Under the pieces are notes generated by a model. The model made no database searches and had not been told where the DNA came from. It saw only the letters and a program-made list of their open reading frames with translations. The position numbers and the translations under genes were made by a program. Shown one piece after another: positions 1-13,378 of a stretch of 64,000 bases of DNA. Within the stretch, counting starts at the first letter, position 1, and each line of letters begins with the position of its first letter. The DNA comes from Apostichopus japonicus (lineage: Eukaryota; Echinodermata; Holothuroidea; Aspidochirotida; Stichopodidae), in NCBI RefSeq assembly GCF_037975245.1, contig NC_092561.1, positions 18,895,008-18,959,007 of the forward strand, written 5' to 3'.

Positions 1-903
1 ATGACCAACATGATACCAGCAATAACAATGTAAGCATTGAGCCTATTACAATACAGGTCACTACAGGAGCCATTGTGTCAACACTAGTGGTAAATTACAT
101 ACTCACCAAAATAAACAGTATATATTTCTTTTCATTTTAAATTGCTTCTCTATAATTTCTCTTTTTATAGTGTTGCTTCAAATACTATGTCAGTACTGTA
201 CATACAGTACTATACTGTACAAAGTAGGGTGCAATATTACTAGTTAAAAGAATTCCACCTAGGTACTTGGCGAAAAACACACCAACTGCTCCCTACCACC
301 TCCCTCTCCTCCTCCCCTGCTACCCTCTCAAATTACCCATACCACTTACTCCAATTCCTCCCCAATATCAAACTCTCCCCCCCCCCACCCCTCTCCCTCT
401 AGACTGAATGTTCTGATTGAGAGAACTGAAATTAAAATGAACATTATTGCTGTGGGCCAAGTCTGTAACATCCCCATCCACCCCACAACCTAACTAACCC
501 CTCCCCATTGCCCTCCCACTCCCCACCACCCTAACCTTCCCTGCTATACATAATTTTGAAATTATACAAATAAATAATTATATAAATGATGGGCATTTCC
601 ACACTAGAGAGGTACAAAAGTGTGACATTGTAGCCAAAAAGTAAATTTGTAATATCAAGCATGGAATTACATTTTTTTGCATTTAGTCACTGTCTTTGAC
701 CTTCATGTCAAGCTATACAGCATTTGCTTTAACATACAATCAGTACATGCAATCTAGGTATACCAGCTCTGTGCTTACTGTCTAGAGCTCTGTGTGTGGC
801 CAAAGCATGCAATCAAACTTATTTATTAATTACAAGTTTGCTTGCATGCTTTGGCCCACATTAATTTACCATACAGTCTGGGATTTATTATGTGTGGTCT
901 TAC
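1..903 (-). other. SMPD2-like intron 2 (partial)
   Basis: AT-rich intronic DNA with C-rich pyrimidine runs at about 285-400 and 470-540. No exon with flanking splice sites and no coding similarity was seen on either strand. Confidence 0.5.
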
Positions 904-3900
904 CTCTTCTATAGAGACGATATCCCAGCGTCCCTTCTTCAGTTCTACAGCGAGGGCTTCAATTCGTTCTCTTCGTTTCTGACTGATCATCCATAGACCC
1001 CTGTAAAAAACCAACAAGATACATAATTAATATTTAACAAAATCTACTAAAACATGACCCACGGATTAGGAGGTGGGGGAGGGGGATGGGGGTCTGGGGT
1101 AGAGATAAAGCCATGAACTGTGACAACTGTTTACTGTAGTGTGGGTGTGGTGACCTCATGTGACACTTTGAACTTCTATACATGTTCTCATTATCGATTT
1201 CGGTAATTAATCTCAACAAGCTGCACATGTTGTGGTACACCTTACTAGTAAAATAATACTTGATACATGTTATATATGCACAAGTACAGTAAATTTGATT
1301 GGTGTTAGTGATTGTAAATTTAAACTTATTATGAAATACTATAGCCTAATTTGTACAAATACTGTAGACCATGTACTGTATGCACTTTCAATAAGCTTTG
1401 TTTCACATACATCTAGAAAAGGTCAGTTAGTTGGCTATTCCTAGACTTTCACATTCCATACTGTTCATCAGAAAACTATGTATGTACAGTACCTCAACTA
1501 AGTAAAGTGTAAGTTGTACTTACTTTTTGAATTGAAAATTCACACACACACAAAAACAATGAACTTGTGATATTTCTTCGGCCCTATGTTGTTTTAATAT
1601 CTACTGTCTGCACCGGTATTTAAAACTTACAAACACGTCTCCTGGTGTATTTTCTCAGCATTGTTTCACAATTAGTCATGGGGCCCATCCAACCCCTTGG
1701 GCCCAAATTAATACAATTTACCCTTGCATATGATAAATACAGAACCATGGATCATTCTGCAGTATGTACAGGTATACTCTAGTACTGTACGAATACATAT
1801 TGTACTACAGCAACAAGTACTGCACAAGACTGAAAAATATTTTAATTAATCCAAGATCAGAATTTAAGGTAACAATTTTTAAAAGACACTGTAATGAAGA
1901 AATAGCAACTGACAAGGCTAATTAATTCATTAAAATGTGAACATGTCATGTTGCCTTGGCAGTAATTTTTCATCTGGCAATGTGTTCTAGGAGAAAGTAT
2001 AGTAAGTACTGTACTGCACTGCACTGTACATACTGTACTGTACTGCACTGTACAGCCCTCTGTGGATTTAGGGCATGGCATTGCATCATCGTACGGTATC
2101 ATCTGCTGTGCTCACTAATTGTATACTATCTGAAGACAGATCACACAATGTTGCAAGGTCTTATGAAACTTATCACACAATGTAATCTGATAGTTTGGAC
2201 CATGCATTCTCTCTGACTTACCATTCGTTTTGCTGTAATCAGTAAACTTAGCCTTCACCTTTGACACAGGCAATATCACACCATGTGTATTGGTACATTT
2301 TACTCATTTACAAATTTCTTAAAGAACAATTAAGTCCATGTGACGGTGTTTAATTAATCAAACCAAATGTACAGTATGTATACGCATGACTCAATTTGCT
2401 GTATGAACAAGAAATCAGCACAAGTGATGTAATATAATTTCAATTTTCCTTGCACAGCCAACATTCAGTACAATAAAAGTAAGGTTAAACCATGTACTGA
2501 TTCAACTAGGAAATTTGAAACCTCCATACTCCATCCTACTGAATCCATCACCAACTATGTTCCCTTATTCATCACACCTTACACCTTACCACCTTAGGTA
2601 CATTCCCCCTGAGGTATCCTCCACCAGAAGGTACCCTGCCCCTGAGGTACCCTCTCCCTGAGGTATAGTACCCTACTCCTGAGGTACCCTACCCCTGGGG
2701 TACCCTCCCCCTGGGCTACCCTGTCCCTGAGGTACCCTGCCCCTGAGGTACCCTGCCCCTGAGGTACCCTGCCCCTGAGGTACCCTCCCCCTGAGGTACC
2801 CTCCCCCTGAGGTACCCTCCCCCTGAGGTACCCTCCCCCTGAGGTACTGTACCATCCCTGTGAGGTACCCTTCCCCTGAGGTACAGTATCTTGCACACCA
2901 AATGCCATCCATGATCTACTGTATCCCATTCAGCCTTCTCCCCTCACCATCTGGTTCTTTTATAATGCCCCCCCCCACCCCACCCCCTTTCCCATGCATG
3001 CAATCTTTCACAGCCTTGTCAGTTTATATATGATAATATGCTACAATTAGAGAATGCATTGAAGTGATAACTTTACAGTTCACTTCATTAATAAGGTGAC
3101 AGGTCCTTAAAAGCACAACTAGATGTCTATTATAAAGGGCTCTCATATAGATAACAAAATTATTGTGCAACTACAGTAATTCAATAGAGGCCAACCGATG
3201 TCAAACCTGAAATTGCTGACCTGCATTGTTTGTACTTTAGCGAGGAAGAAATGTCACCCTATTTGTTTAAGAGATTGATAACAAAGCCAAGAACAAATAC
3301 CACCAGTAGGAAAACAATGAACTACTGTGGCGCTGTACTGATTATGAAAGGTAAACAAATTAGAACAATGATAGGCCGACAAACTGAAATACATATGCAA
3401 AGGGCTTCAGCTGAAAATGCCTTTGTAGATGACAGAACAGAATATCCAATCAAAGGTTGGATGTTGCTGATCTGTGGAATATACTGTGAAGTATATATAT
3501 AGGTTATTATCATTTAATCTGCCTTCAAGCCAAGTGGCACCATGCAACTATTAAACAAGTTCAGTAAGTACTATGTAAATGGGTGTGTATACAGGATTTG
3601 ATTTATATCGATAAGTGTTTGGAATTGATCAGAGGTTTATTAAATATTTGTTCATTAAGATCAACGGGAGTATGTGTGGTTGCAGAGATACATAAGGTTA
3701 TGCATTAATTACATTGTAATCAACTCTAATGTGTATAGTTGGTATAGAACTTGACTTAAAAAGGACAAGACATCAGTCCCCCAGCATTTGTATTGAGCAT
3801 GTGAAATTGCATTGGATGCATACTGTATGACATGGAACCCCAAACTCCCAAAGACTTGGTTCTAACTTGTATCTTGTCCATATATATCCATAATTTAGTT

Positions 3901-6900
3901 AAATATTGCATTAAGAACAATTTTCACAACATTGAGTAGATTTACGATAGATATCTGCAAACTATTTCTGGATAACTTTAATGTACTGCACCTCTTCATT
4001 CCCTGGGGGCTGGGGCCCTTCTCCACCCCTTTCTCCCACCCCTTCCCCTGCCCCTTCCCATAAACTCTCTGGTTTGAATTAATCATTACTGGATGATACT
4101 TTTTACATTGTAGAAAAAACAAAGTTTGATAAAGGCTCATAAATGGCAGATCTATCCTAAACGAAGCTGTGGTGGGCAGTGGGTGGTGGGCAGTGGGTGG
4201 TGGGCTTGGGCGTCCGGCGGTTCCTTCATATTTATGCCCTATAGATACTGTATTATTATGATTAATTGAATAATTGTTACTACTAATTACTTAAAGATCT
4301 GGCAATTTTTTGCTTTGTAAAACAGTATTTGATAAATGTGAGATGTGTGTCAAGTTGATAGACTGCATGCACCATACTGTACAGTACGGAAGATTTTGAA
4401 AGGAATTTTCATCCTTTTTATGAGTGAAATTGATAAAGCATTACGCATGCATCTTATCCTACAGTACTAGTCGCTATATAACATAATACAGGAATTCGAC
4501 TATTGGTTGCCATAACGACAATCTGTACAAAGGGAAATATAACAGCTACTGTAACAAGTAATTGGTTAATCAGTGACAGCCCACACAATAACTGTTTACC
4601 TCAACTTATGGAATCTTTTTAAGCTGTGCAGTTTCTCTTGACCTGAATAACAATGAGACATTATAGGAGATATAACAATGGGGGACAATGACAACAACAA
4701 ATTGTCTGAAGTACAGTACGCAGCGTAGTGGTATATATGGTAACGAAATGAATCCAACAACACAAACAATCGGTGAGTGACACAGCGTACAGTACGTAGT
4801 CTCGAGGTATGAGTTGGCACTTACGGGCCAGCTGATACTGCCTGAGAGCTATCTCAAATGTAGGTCATTTGTAACTGAGCTGACATTGGTATATATACCG
4901 AGTACATAAATTGTGTGTACATGCAACTAGATACGTACAAAGTTACCAGCATTATAACATGCATGTCTTTTGTATGTGAACGGATCACAATGATTGTTCA
5001 ATTTCTTGATTCAGGACTGTTTATTTTCCAGATCCTATATGTACAGTAAGGAAGTAAAGAAGTAAATATGGCTGATTGCTGAATAAGGAAACTTGGTGTA
5101 TAAGTTTTACAACACAAATGCTATACATCATGTTCAGTACAGTCAGTACCATGTAGGTGAATTAACACAACTATGTAGTACTGTCAATGTCTTCTGTCAG
5201 TTGTATATTTGACAGGCATGGACCCATGGGGGTGGGGTTTGGGTGGGGTGGGGTACGTGGGTACATCCCCACTCCTTTTCACCCCAGAACAAAAACTATA
5301 AAGTAGTTAATTATTATTAGCACAACCTTGCATGTACGTCTCAATATAGAACTCATGCATAACCATAAAATTAATATGCCTCAGAATGCAAAAGCACTTC
5401 ACGTCTAAATTTCTGTAAACTTGTGTTCTGGGCTAAGGACCCTCAAACCCCTTAAATACAGTACTGTATGGGTGTCAGATTCATCAACCCAGCTGGCAGT
5501 GACACGGGACGTGCCACCTCCCAAGAATCCTGGAAGATCCCCCATCCCCCCCCCCCTCTTGCTTGCTTGATCAATTCTAAGCCCTAAATATTTTGGTATA
5601 GATTGATGATAATGATATAGCTACATGTGACATGCACAATGCTATACTGTAAACAGGACTGGCTGTACGAATATCATTATTGCAAGCAGATCATCTCTAT
5701 CCCAGGGAATCATTGAGTATTCAAATTTTCCATGTACCTGTAGCATTTTTCAACGATTCTGAATTTTTCACTCAATGATTACTATGCATAGAAAACCGTT
5801 ATATCCTAACATACAGTATGTATACAGCAACTTAACCGTTTTTGTATAGCTTTTTGCGATGCGACTCTGGATAAATTATGCCCTGTAAATGACCATCTTG
5901 CCTGTTCAGTCATCCATTTAGACAGTACTGTAGATTGCTATGCACACTTGCACAGTACTGCAAATATGTACAGTACTGTATAGTACTGTCTTCATGTGTA
6001 TGGTTTTTAATACACACACTATAATACGGTACAAGTTTCTACTACTTCAGAAACATCAGACCAACTGTGTCTTAGATACACAGATCTATCATACTGGGGA
6101 ATACAGTTTGTCAAATCCTATCTGTTACTTAAGACTGTTATGAATATATTCATAACCTAATTATAAATCCATGATTATACATTCCAACCTGCTGGTGTGT
6201 ACTCTACTTATAAGATTATTACATGTTATTGAGGGAGAATAAATTAGACAATGAATGTTCGGTCCATCTTCATATACAGAGCGGTTAGGCTGTTTGGCCT
6301 ATCACGAACTGACTCCATACATAACAGAATTTATTATAAAATGTTCAATGTACTTTATAGATACAGTACTTAGTTGTTTTACTCAGATATAGGTATTTAT
6401 GCAGGATTTACCATACTCAGGAATTATTAGATATATGCCATTTCCTAGTGCCTCCAGATCAATGCAAATTATGGCTGTTAGTTGCTATTCCACTTATTTA
6501 TACAGTAGCTAAATTTGGCCAGATTTGAATTTCCCATCCCAGGTGGACATACAAGAAGCTATGTAAAAGTAGGGAAGTTGGTGTTCCACAGAGCTACAGT
6601 ACTGTAGAAAAGCATGTGGGTTAGGCCGGTTAGCCATATGTACAGTATCTAAATTTCTTAATTTTCCATCTTTGTGGATGAATAGTTCTAAGCTAAATGT
6701 GGGCAAGTTTTATACACGTACAGTCTTTAAACATGCAGTACGGTGGAAACAGTCTGCAGTCTGAATAATGGCGCACACTTATAAGTCAATTACTGTATAG
6801 ATGTGCAGAAACCTATACTGTAGGCCTACCATACATAAACGTATACGAACACAATTATTATAGCCTATACTGTACTTACAGTACAGTATGTATCCTGTTT

Positions 6901-9900
6901 AAACTTACATGTAAAGAAAATTAAATGCCAATTTTTTTTTTTTTTTTTTTTTCTTTTAAGTTTATTATTTAATTTAAATGAGCATTATTCAAGAATAAAA
7001 AATGTTCTATATTGATACATGAATGTACAGATCTATATATGCATATACAGTATACAGTAATATAACAATTTTGTATGAAACATATCTCAGCCCCTTTACA
7101 GGCTGGCACGTACGGCACAAGTACTGTATGTCTACAACTGTCGATCATGTTGTAGAGCTTAAAACTTGTGTTTAATTTTTGGAATTTTTTGTCCAAAGTA
7201 TGCTGCGAAAGTCAAATTTCACCAAGTACTGTATCACTTTTGTTCCAACCATCGCAGATATTGTTAAGGACACCATGGAGGCCTGTTTGCAATTCTTCAT
7301 CCATGTAACATTTACAGTCAAATTTGTCTAAGTTTGGATTGAACTTTTCTCAATATCTGTGAAAAATGTGGATGGTTAGAACCCCCAGGGACATACTGTA
7401 CTGTACTTACTCTAACACTTTAATGTGCTAAAATACTGAGTGCTGGCCAATTAAAGACACACTGCCCACCTGATCACAACCAGACTCAATCATTGTCACA
7501 ATCATTAATTGGAAAAATTTATAAATAATCTTGCAGACAGTGTGCGTGGGTTAAGCACTGATCAAGAATTTGCCAGTCTTACTGTGAATCACATCGGCTT
7601 CAGTCGGGAAACTGAGCATACAGTAGCTATGTACAGTGTTTTCCTGACGGTCTGTCGGGAGTGTGTACTTGGTTCAAATCTGAAACTGCAGATGTAAACT
7701 GGAATGTTCTCACAAATTTATGTAACCAATCATCCATGGATAATACCTTATCATGCAACCTACTGTAAATAAGCTACTGTACTGTACAATCGTTTACAGG
7801 TCGTTGTGGCGCTATTTACACATTCAGTCGGTCAAATGTGCGGGGCTCACAACGGTCGAGTTGAGGGTGGTCAAGGCTTGTGATTGGTCCGGAACTGTGC
7901 AACAGTCATAATTAATAGTGAAAATTAATCTTTGCAGACTACACAGTATCTCTGTACACTAACTGTAGTAGGCTAAGGTGTAGGCCTGTACTTGCAGAGA
8001 AATTATACAAAATAACTGTGCACAGTTGCCACAACAAAATAATGCAGTACATAATGCAGTACATAATATTTTATAACCAGCAATATTTTGGAAAAATAAT
8101 TAATCTGATAATTAGATAAGTAGGCCTGCAACTGTGGATCTATAGAACTACATGTTTTGTGTACGCTAATTAAAGGCATTGGCGACTCGCCCCAAACCGT
8201 GTGCCGCGCTCTGAATAAGTTAACTTTCTGTTGCTTGCAAGTGAAGTTTTTTGCTACAAAATGCAGACAGTAAAGAAACGTGATACCTTGTTATCTTTTA
8301 TCTAGACCTGAGATGTCCATCACTGTACTGTACACTGTGCTGTGGGTATTGACCGTAGCTGCATGTATTGACTGTGCCCTAGTGTCTAAATACCAACGGT
8401 AGCAAGATATGTGTGTATTTTCTGGGATCTATGGTGGTGTCAAACACTTCTGTTACACCTCAATCGAAACTAGGTCAGATTACCCGCATGAGATATGTCT
8501 TTGTGTGCGAGTCTTCAATGCCTTTAAACTGCACTGAGGCATCTGAGTGCATGTAACAGTAAACTTAACGTTACGTTGACCTGTGTTAAGTTTGACACTG
8601 TTTAGCTTCATGCTTCTGAAAGACCTTGTCCCTGTATTTCTAAATGACTACACTATGTCAATATTGAAACATGTTCATGTGTTAAAAATGGATAAGAATC
8701 TTTTTACTCAACCAGAGTATAGTACAACTTGCATACAGTGCACTGACCATGAATGTGCTTCTGATTTGTGAATATTGTGGTGTTTTATTGAATGACAATT
8801 GTTTGTTTTTTTAGGAATCTAATGGCTATATAGACCATGTATTTAACTCACTAAAGGCAGTATGCACACGTCTGCAACTTATAGGAGGATGCGTTGTAGT
8901 TAAAATTATCAATCGATAATTTGCAACATTTAAAAAAAATATGGCAAAAATGTAACATGGTAAACAATATACGTATATTAAGTTAGGAGTGGAACTGAGG
9001 TAGGGTAGGGGATTGCACCCCACTCCACCCTCTCACATCCCCATTTTGAACCACACACAAAAACTGTATACTAAGTAGATTTTATAATTTTTCTTTTGTT
9101 TTTCTCTTCAGGAGTTGTACATGCATGAATACGGAATGGTGCAATTGGGAAGAAGAGTCCTGGAGAGGGTCATTGGGGGTGGGGAGGGGGTGGGGGGGAT
9201 TGTTTTTGTCTGCAGTATTGAAGGATGCTCCCAGTCCCAGACCCCTCATTGTACATGTGAAATCAGCCTCATGATCCAAGGCTCATGCCTCCCCCTTTAA
9301 GGAAAATCCTGCATACAGTACATCTGTTCTGTCCCTGTAAGTTGGTTTGTAGAAAACTGTCACTACTTCAGCTGTAATTACGTACAGTACTGTATTGTTC
9401 ATTCCAAGATGTGATTAAAAGTTCCTGTTGCTACAAGTACTTGTCATGAAATATCTTCCATCAAAAATCTTATCCTGATAATTTTTCAGGGCAAGTGTGA
9501 CACTTCTTATTGTTTGTCCTAAAAGTAGTACTTTTAAACCTGCACTACAGTATTGTTCTCTGTACAAAAATGTACTGTTCATCTTTGCATCTGGGTAAAT
9601 GAATTAACTGAGAAATTTGATTTCAGCAGTTCTGAAAGAACTTTTAAGTCACTCGGCTGATAGAGCTTACAATAATCTTCGGTTGTATCTTTCCAGATCC
9701 GTTATGCCAACAAAAGCCCTGATTATAATCCAACTGCGCATACAAAAGTAAATTGTAACGCTATTAGCTTTACTGTTGAGGGAAGATACAACATACACAT
9801 GGTAAACGTGTGGAGAATCAGCTGATTTGCGGGGTCACGAACTCCACCCAAAAAGAAAATGGTACCCGTCAATTACTCAAGGCATCGTTACATTGTTCGG

Positions 9901-10266
9901 GAAAATGATATTTCCCGCCTCGCAAAGGGAAATATCGGACATCTTATTTGAATATTATAATATATTTATGTTACTTCAAATGATATTCGATAACAAATAA
10001 TCGGCGATTGGACGATACCACTTTGCACAAGGTGCCATCAGGTAGTAGCCTAGACAATGAATGACGAACTGCGATCTCTGTATCGATTGAGGCCCGATAT
10101 AGGCTTAGTGTAGTCTGTACACAATCAGTCCATACAGAACACATAAAATACGTTCTTACTAGTGAGAAATGACATAAGAATGTGATAATATCCGACATCC
10201 TGAAGTAAAATTAAGTACTCACCAGCAATTCAGAGTTAATGCTTTTACTTGTAAAGGTTCCGGCAT
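904..10266 (-). CDS. SMPD2: Neutral sphingomyelinase (SMPD2-like), first two coding exons, partial
   Basis: Coding exons read on the minus strand are 10266-10223 (44 nt, ATG at 10266) and 1000-904 (97 nt). Both introns have GT-AG ends (donor GTGAGT after 10223, acceptor TTTTTTACAG before 1000, donor GTAAGA after 904). The 47 codons start MPEPLQVKALTLNCWG and contain LTLNCW then WDIVSIEE. These match the start of the DNase I-like (EEP) fold of neutral sphingomyelinase 2: the Asn of LNCW and the Glu of the IEE motif are the metal-binding residues of that family. Family knowledge: Mg-dependent hydrolysis of sphingomyelin to ceramide and phosphocholine, at intracellular membranes, with a C-terminal membrane hairpin that is not present here. 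The remaining exons must lie left of position 1; I see none in 1-903. No other EEP family fits the LNCWG plus basic helix spacing as well. Confidence 0.85.
2597..2885. repeat. Minisatellite, 16-17 bp unit (GAGGTACCCTCCCCCT)
   Basis: About 17 units of CTGAGGTACCC plus a C-rich tail in tandem. Each unit carries a GGTACC hexamer. Small variants occur (TGCCCCT or TCCCCCT tails; a TACTGTACC variant near 2845). The unit length is close to a multiple of three in places, so it opens Gly-rich frames on the minus strand that are not genes. Confidence 0.9.
8174..8523 (+). mobile_element. TTAA-flanked inverted-repeat element, copy 1
   Basis: 350 bp bounded by TTAA at 8170-8173 and 8524-8527. The left end AGGCATTGGCGACTCG is mirrored by the right end CGAGTCTTCAATGCCT. 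The interior shares the family core (AAGTTAACTTTCTGTTGCTT, GATACCTTGTTATCTTT, CTGAGATGTCCATC, GAAACTAGGTCAGATTA). It has no coding capacity, so it is non-autonomous. It sits in SMPD2 intron 1. The TTAA duplication is what piggyBac-superfamily transposases make; that assignment is inference. Confidence 0.85.
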
Positions 10267-11194
10267 TTTGGTGTATTTCTGTAGTAGTTGTTCTTAGTAG
10301 TGTACACCTAAGCGGCCTTAGAAGATCAGACTGCACCGACACGAACAGTACTGTACGTATATAGTGTAGAATATGTAACGGACTTCAGACACGTCCTACG
10401 TAACTCACTCCGACTTCCTATTACAAAGGAAGTAAAAAATAAAGTAACGGCGCCCTTACACAAAGATTGAACTGAAAAGTTTCAAGGCGCTTGGTGACGT
10501 ATGAGTATCATTTCACGGCTAAACGTGGCTTCAAATCACGGGGAAAAAAAACTGAGTACCTGGATAAAATTCATGAGTTGAACCCAAATATCAAAGTTTT
10601 GTAAAAGGAAAATGGAACATGCTTATATAAAGGTAGGTGATGTACCATTATTGTGACCAGCCCAATATAGAGGGATATCAGTTGCACAGTTATCCCAGAA
10701 GTCAAGGGGGCACGAGGAAATAGTGACATAAATTTCCTTTATATATATATTTTTGGTTTTTGACTCAACTTGTTGTGGACCATATTTGTTCAGAAAGAGA
10801 AGGGCGTCATATCATTGAGTTAGAGCGGCGTGTGGTGGGGTGATGCGTACTTAAAAGAGGGGTGTGAGTAGGGGATAGCCTAGGACCGGACGAGCGTGGA
10901 GGTGGGTTATGAATGGAAAACATGAAAGGAAGGGGAGGGGTCTTAAGGGTGTCGTGGAATGAAAGTGGGGGTGAGTTGAAGAGCGGAAATTATGATCAAT
11001 GGCTTGTTAGGGAAATCGAGGCCGATGAGTGTCACAAAATGTATTGGGGGGTTCACTCGTTATTATGGTTTCGAATGCCCGGATTGGATGTACTAGTTCG
11101 CATAGCAAACTATGTTGAAATGATATCAGTATAGGAAAATGATCGTGTTTAGAACAACTGCACTGGCGGGTATTATAGTCCCTTCCCTCTTGGA
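10267..11194. other. 5' flank of SMPD2-like gene, intergenic
   Basis: Contains the presumed promoter and 5' UTR of the minus-strand SMPD2-like gene (start codon at 10266). I could not place a TATA box or CpG island with confidence. The stretch 10800-11190 is G-rich and holds one short open frame (10913-11134) with no recognisable product, lying just before the LINE fragment. Confidence 0.4.
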
Positions 11195-12494
11195 CAGTTG
11201 TTGAAAGAATTGTTTATGAAATTGTCACATTATGGCATAAGAGGCACAGGACTAGACTGGATTAGAAGCTATTTATCAAACAGAAAACAATTTACAAATT
11301 GTCTTCATACGGATTCTGATTGCATGAATGTTGTTTGTGGGGTTCCACAAGGATCTATATTGGGGCCCTTGCTTTTTATAATATATGTAAATGATATTTG
11401 TCATGTGTCAGATAATTGTACTATCATATCATTCGCTGATGATACTAATATTTTTTTCTCTGGCTTGGATCCTGTGGAAATGAGGGCTAGAGTTTGTCAT
11501 GTGCTTGATGAATTTCATGCTTGGTTTTCAGCTAACAAACTTTCTTTAAATGTAGGTAAGACAAAATATGTTGTTTTCAATGAAGGTAGGAATAGGAATA
11601 TTCTGTCTGACATACAGATGCATGGTAGTAGTCTAAAAAAAGTGTGTTTTACCACTTTTCTAGGGGTAACTATTGATTCTGGTCTGACATGGCGTCATCA
11701 CATAAATACAATATCAACAAATATTTCTCGTGGCGTTGGGATTCTTTCCAAATTGAAGCACTACTTACCAAAACATATTCTTCGTTCTTTATATTTTACT
11801 TTAATTTATCCTCACCTTACTTATTGTATTACAGTTTGGTCTGGCACGGCTGCTTATAACATTAAGAAACTTTTTGTACTTCAAAAAAGGGCTATTCGAC
11901 ATATATCTTCTGCCGACTATAACGATCATACTAGTAAATTATTTGCCTCACTTAAGCTACTGAAATTACCGGACCTTGTGAAAGTTCATCTTGCTACATT
12001 CGCTTATCGCTCTATTAATGGGTATAATCCGCCCACATGTAAAAAATTATTCACTGTTAATAGGGAAATCCATGATTATAATACAAGACAGGCTGGTCAC
12101 ATACATAGACTTTTTCCCCATAGTAACCTGGGTAAACAGAGTATACGTTATCGGGCAAACACTTGCTGGAATTATCTACTTAATCATCATGATCATATAC
12201 AAAACGATTCTCAGTCACCACGTTCCTTTAAAAGTCAATTAAGCGAGGTTTACATAAGTGATTATTGATCCATAATACTTTTTAGAAATCTTTGTTTGTT
12301 TATATCGTTAACTCTGATAACTTAATTATTTTCCTTCTTTAGGGAGTGGCTCAACTCGATAAGCCTTTCAGGTTTTTAGATCACTTCCTTTCTCTTTATA
12401 CTCAATTTCATATCTGTAAACGTTTGTATGACATACAATGTACCGTATATTGAGAAAAAACAAATAAATGAAATGAAATGAAATGAAATGAAAT
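11195..12494 (+). mobile_element. 5'-truncated non-LTR retrotransposon (LINE) with reverse transcriptase C-terminus
   Basis: An open frame to the stop at 12266-12268 (about 356 codons) covers the reverse-transcriptase palm and thumb. GVPQGSILGPLLFIIYVNDI is followed by the catalytic FADDTN, then the SANKLSLNVGKTKYVVF segment, and the C-terminal part with YPHLTYCITVWSG and LQKRAIRHI. These are hallmarks of the CR1/Jockey/Rex1 group. The endonuclease and the first RT motifs are missing, as expected from 5' truncation on insertion. The 3' end is a short GAAAT microsatellite (12466-12494) rather than poly(A), also usual for this group. The frame is uninterrupted, so the insertion is probably young. 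It lies between the SMPD2-like and SLC22 genes. The exact 5' edge is uncertain. Confidence 0.88.
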
Positions 12495-12614
12495 AACGAG
12501 ACAACTTAATCGATGGAAGGTAACATTGGCACGGTGAGTTGAAACCACTGTTGAAACATGTGTTAAGTACCGCGACACTCAGCGTTGTATATATTTCAAT
12601 TTCTGTTTAGAATT

Positions 12615-13378
12615 CCGGGCGTATGGAAGGCCATGTTAACATTTATTCAAAAATTAGAGATATCTTCAATTAATTTCAGATATCTTGAATTAAATTAAAG
12701 ATATCTTGAATTAAATTAAAGATATCTCTAATTATTGAAGATATCTTCAATTCAATTTGAGATATCAGCAATTGCATTTTCGATATCTTGAATTTTATTT
12801 AAGATATCTCAAATTGATTTTAAGATATCAAGAAGTAAATTAAAGATATCAAAAAAGGAAACATGATTTAAGATATCTCGAATTGGATTAGAGATATCCA
12901 AAATTGAATTCGAGATATCAAGAAAAGAATTCGAGATATCCAAAGTGAATTCAAGATATCAAGAATTCGAATTAGAGATATCCAAAATTGAATTAGAGAT
13001 ATCAAGAATTCGAATTAGAGATATCTGGAATACAATTAGAGATATCTGGAATACAATTAGAAATATCCAAAATTCAAATAGAAATATCAAGAATTCGAAT
13101 TAGAGATATCCAAAATTGAATTAGAGATATCTGTAATTATTGAATAAATGTTAAAATGGCGTTCAATAGGAATCTGAATTTTGGATATCTCTAATTGAAT
13201 TCTTGATATCTCGAATTCAATTTCTGATATCTCAAATATGTTTCAGAGATATCTGGTATGAATTAGAGATATCTGGAAATTAATTAGAGATATCTGAAAT
13301 TAATTAGAGATATCTGAAATTAATTAGAGATATCTGTAATTATTGAATAAATGTTAAAATGGCGTTCCATACGGGCGG
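12615..13378. mobile_element. Inverted-repeat element built of GATATC-centred units
   Basis: About 764 bp. The left end (CCGGGCGTATGGAA, then TTTATTCAA and AATTAGAGATATC) is mirrored at the right end (GAGATATCTGTAATTATTG, then TTCCATACGGGCGG), giving inverted ends of roughly 50 bp with a few mismatches. Between them about 29 GATATC palindromes recur every 25-30 bp, separated by AATT-rich spacers. A second copy of the right-end sequence lies inside (about 13125-13165), so it may be a composite or an element with an internal duplication. No open frame. No clear target-site duplication. Confidence 0.75.

Larger units (their letters stand above)
1001..10222 (-). other. Long intron 1 of SMPD2-like gene
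   Basis: A 9.2-kb intron. It holds a minisatellite (2597-2885), a poly-T run of about 26 at 6932-6957, a TTAA-flanked inverted-repeat element (8174-8523), and a short hairpin near 9907-9937 with 10-bp arms GATATTTCCC and GGGAAATATC. Short words of the type TACTGTAC and CAGTACTG are scattered densely through it. All open frames in this stretch are short, lack splice context or sit in repeats. Confidence 0.6.

Noticed and set aside
2594-2929. Gly-rich minus-strand frames over the GGTACC minisatellite
   Set aside because: Repeat artefact: several frames stay open because the unit lacks stops.
3230-3502. Plus-strand open frame inside SMPD2 intron 1 preceded by an AG
   Set aside because: Biased composition, no known motif and no partner exon; probably chance.
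9640-9830. Apparent inverted repeat (GGTTGTATCTTTCC / GGAAGATACAAC)
   Set aside because: The match is short and does not extend into neighbouring sequence, so chance is likely.
12658-13340. CRISPR-like regularly spaced GATATC repeats
   Set aside because: The spacers are themselves repetitive and AATT-rich, the unit is palindromic and only 6-10 bp is constant, and the genome is eukaryotic.
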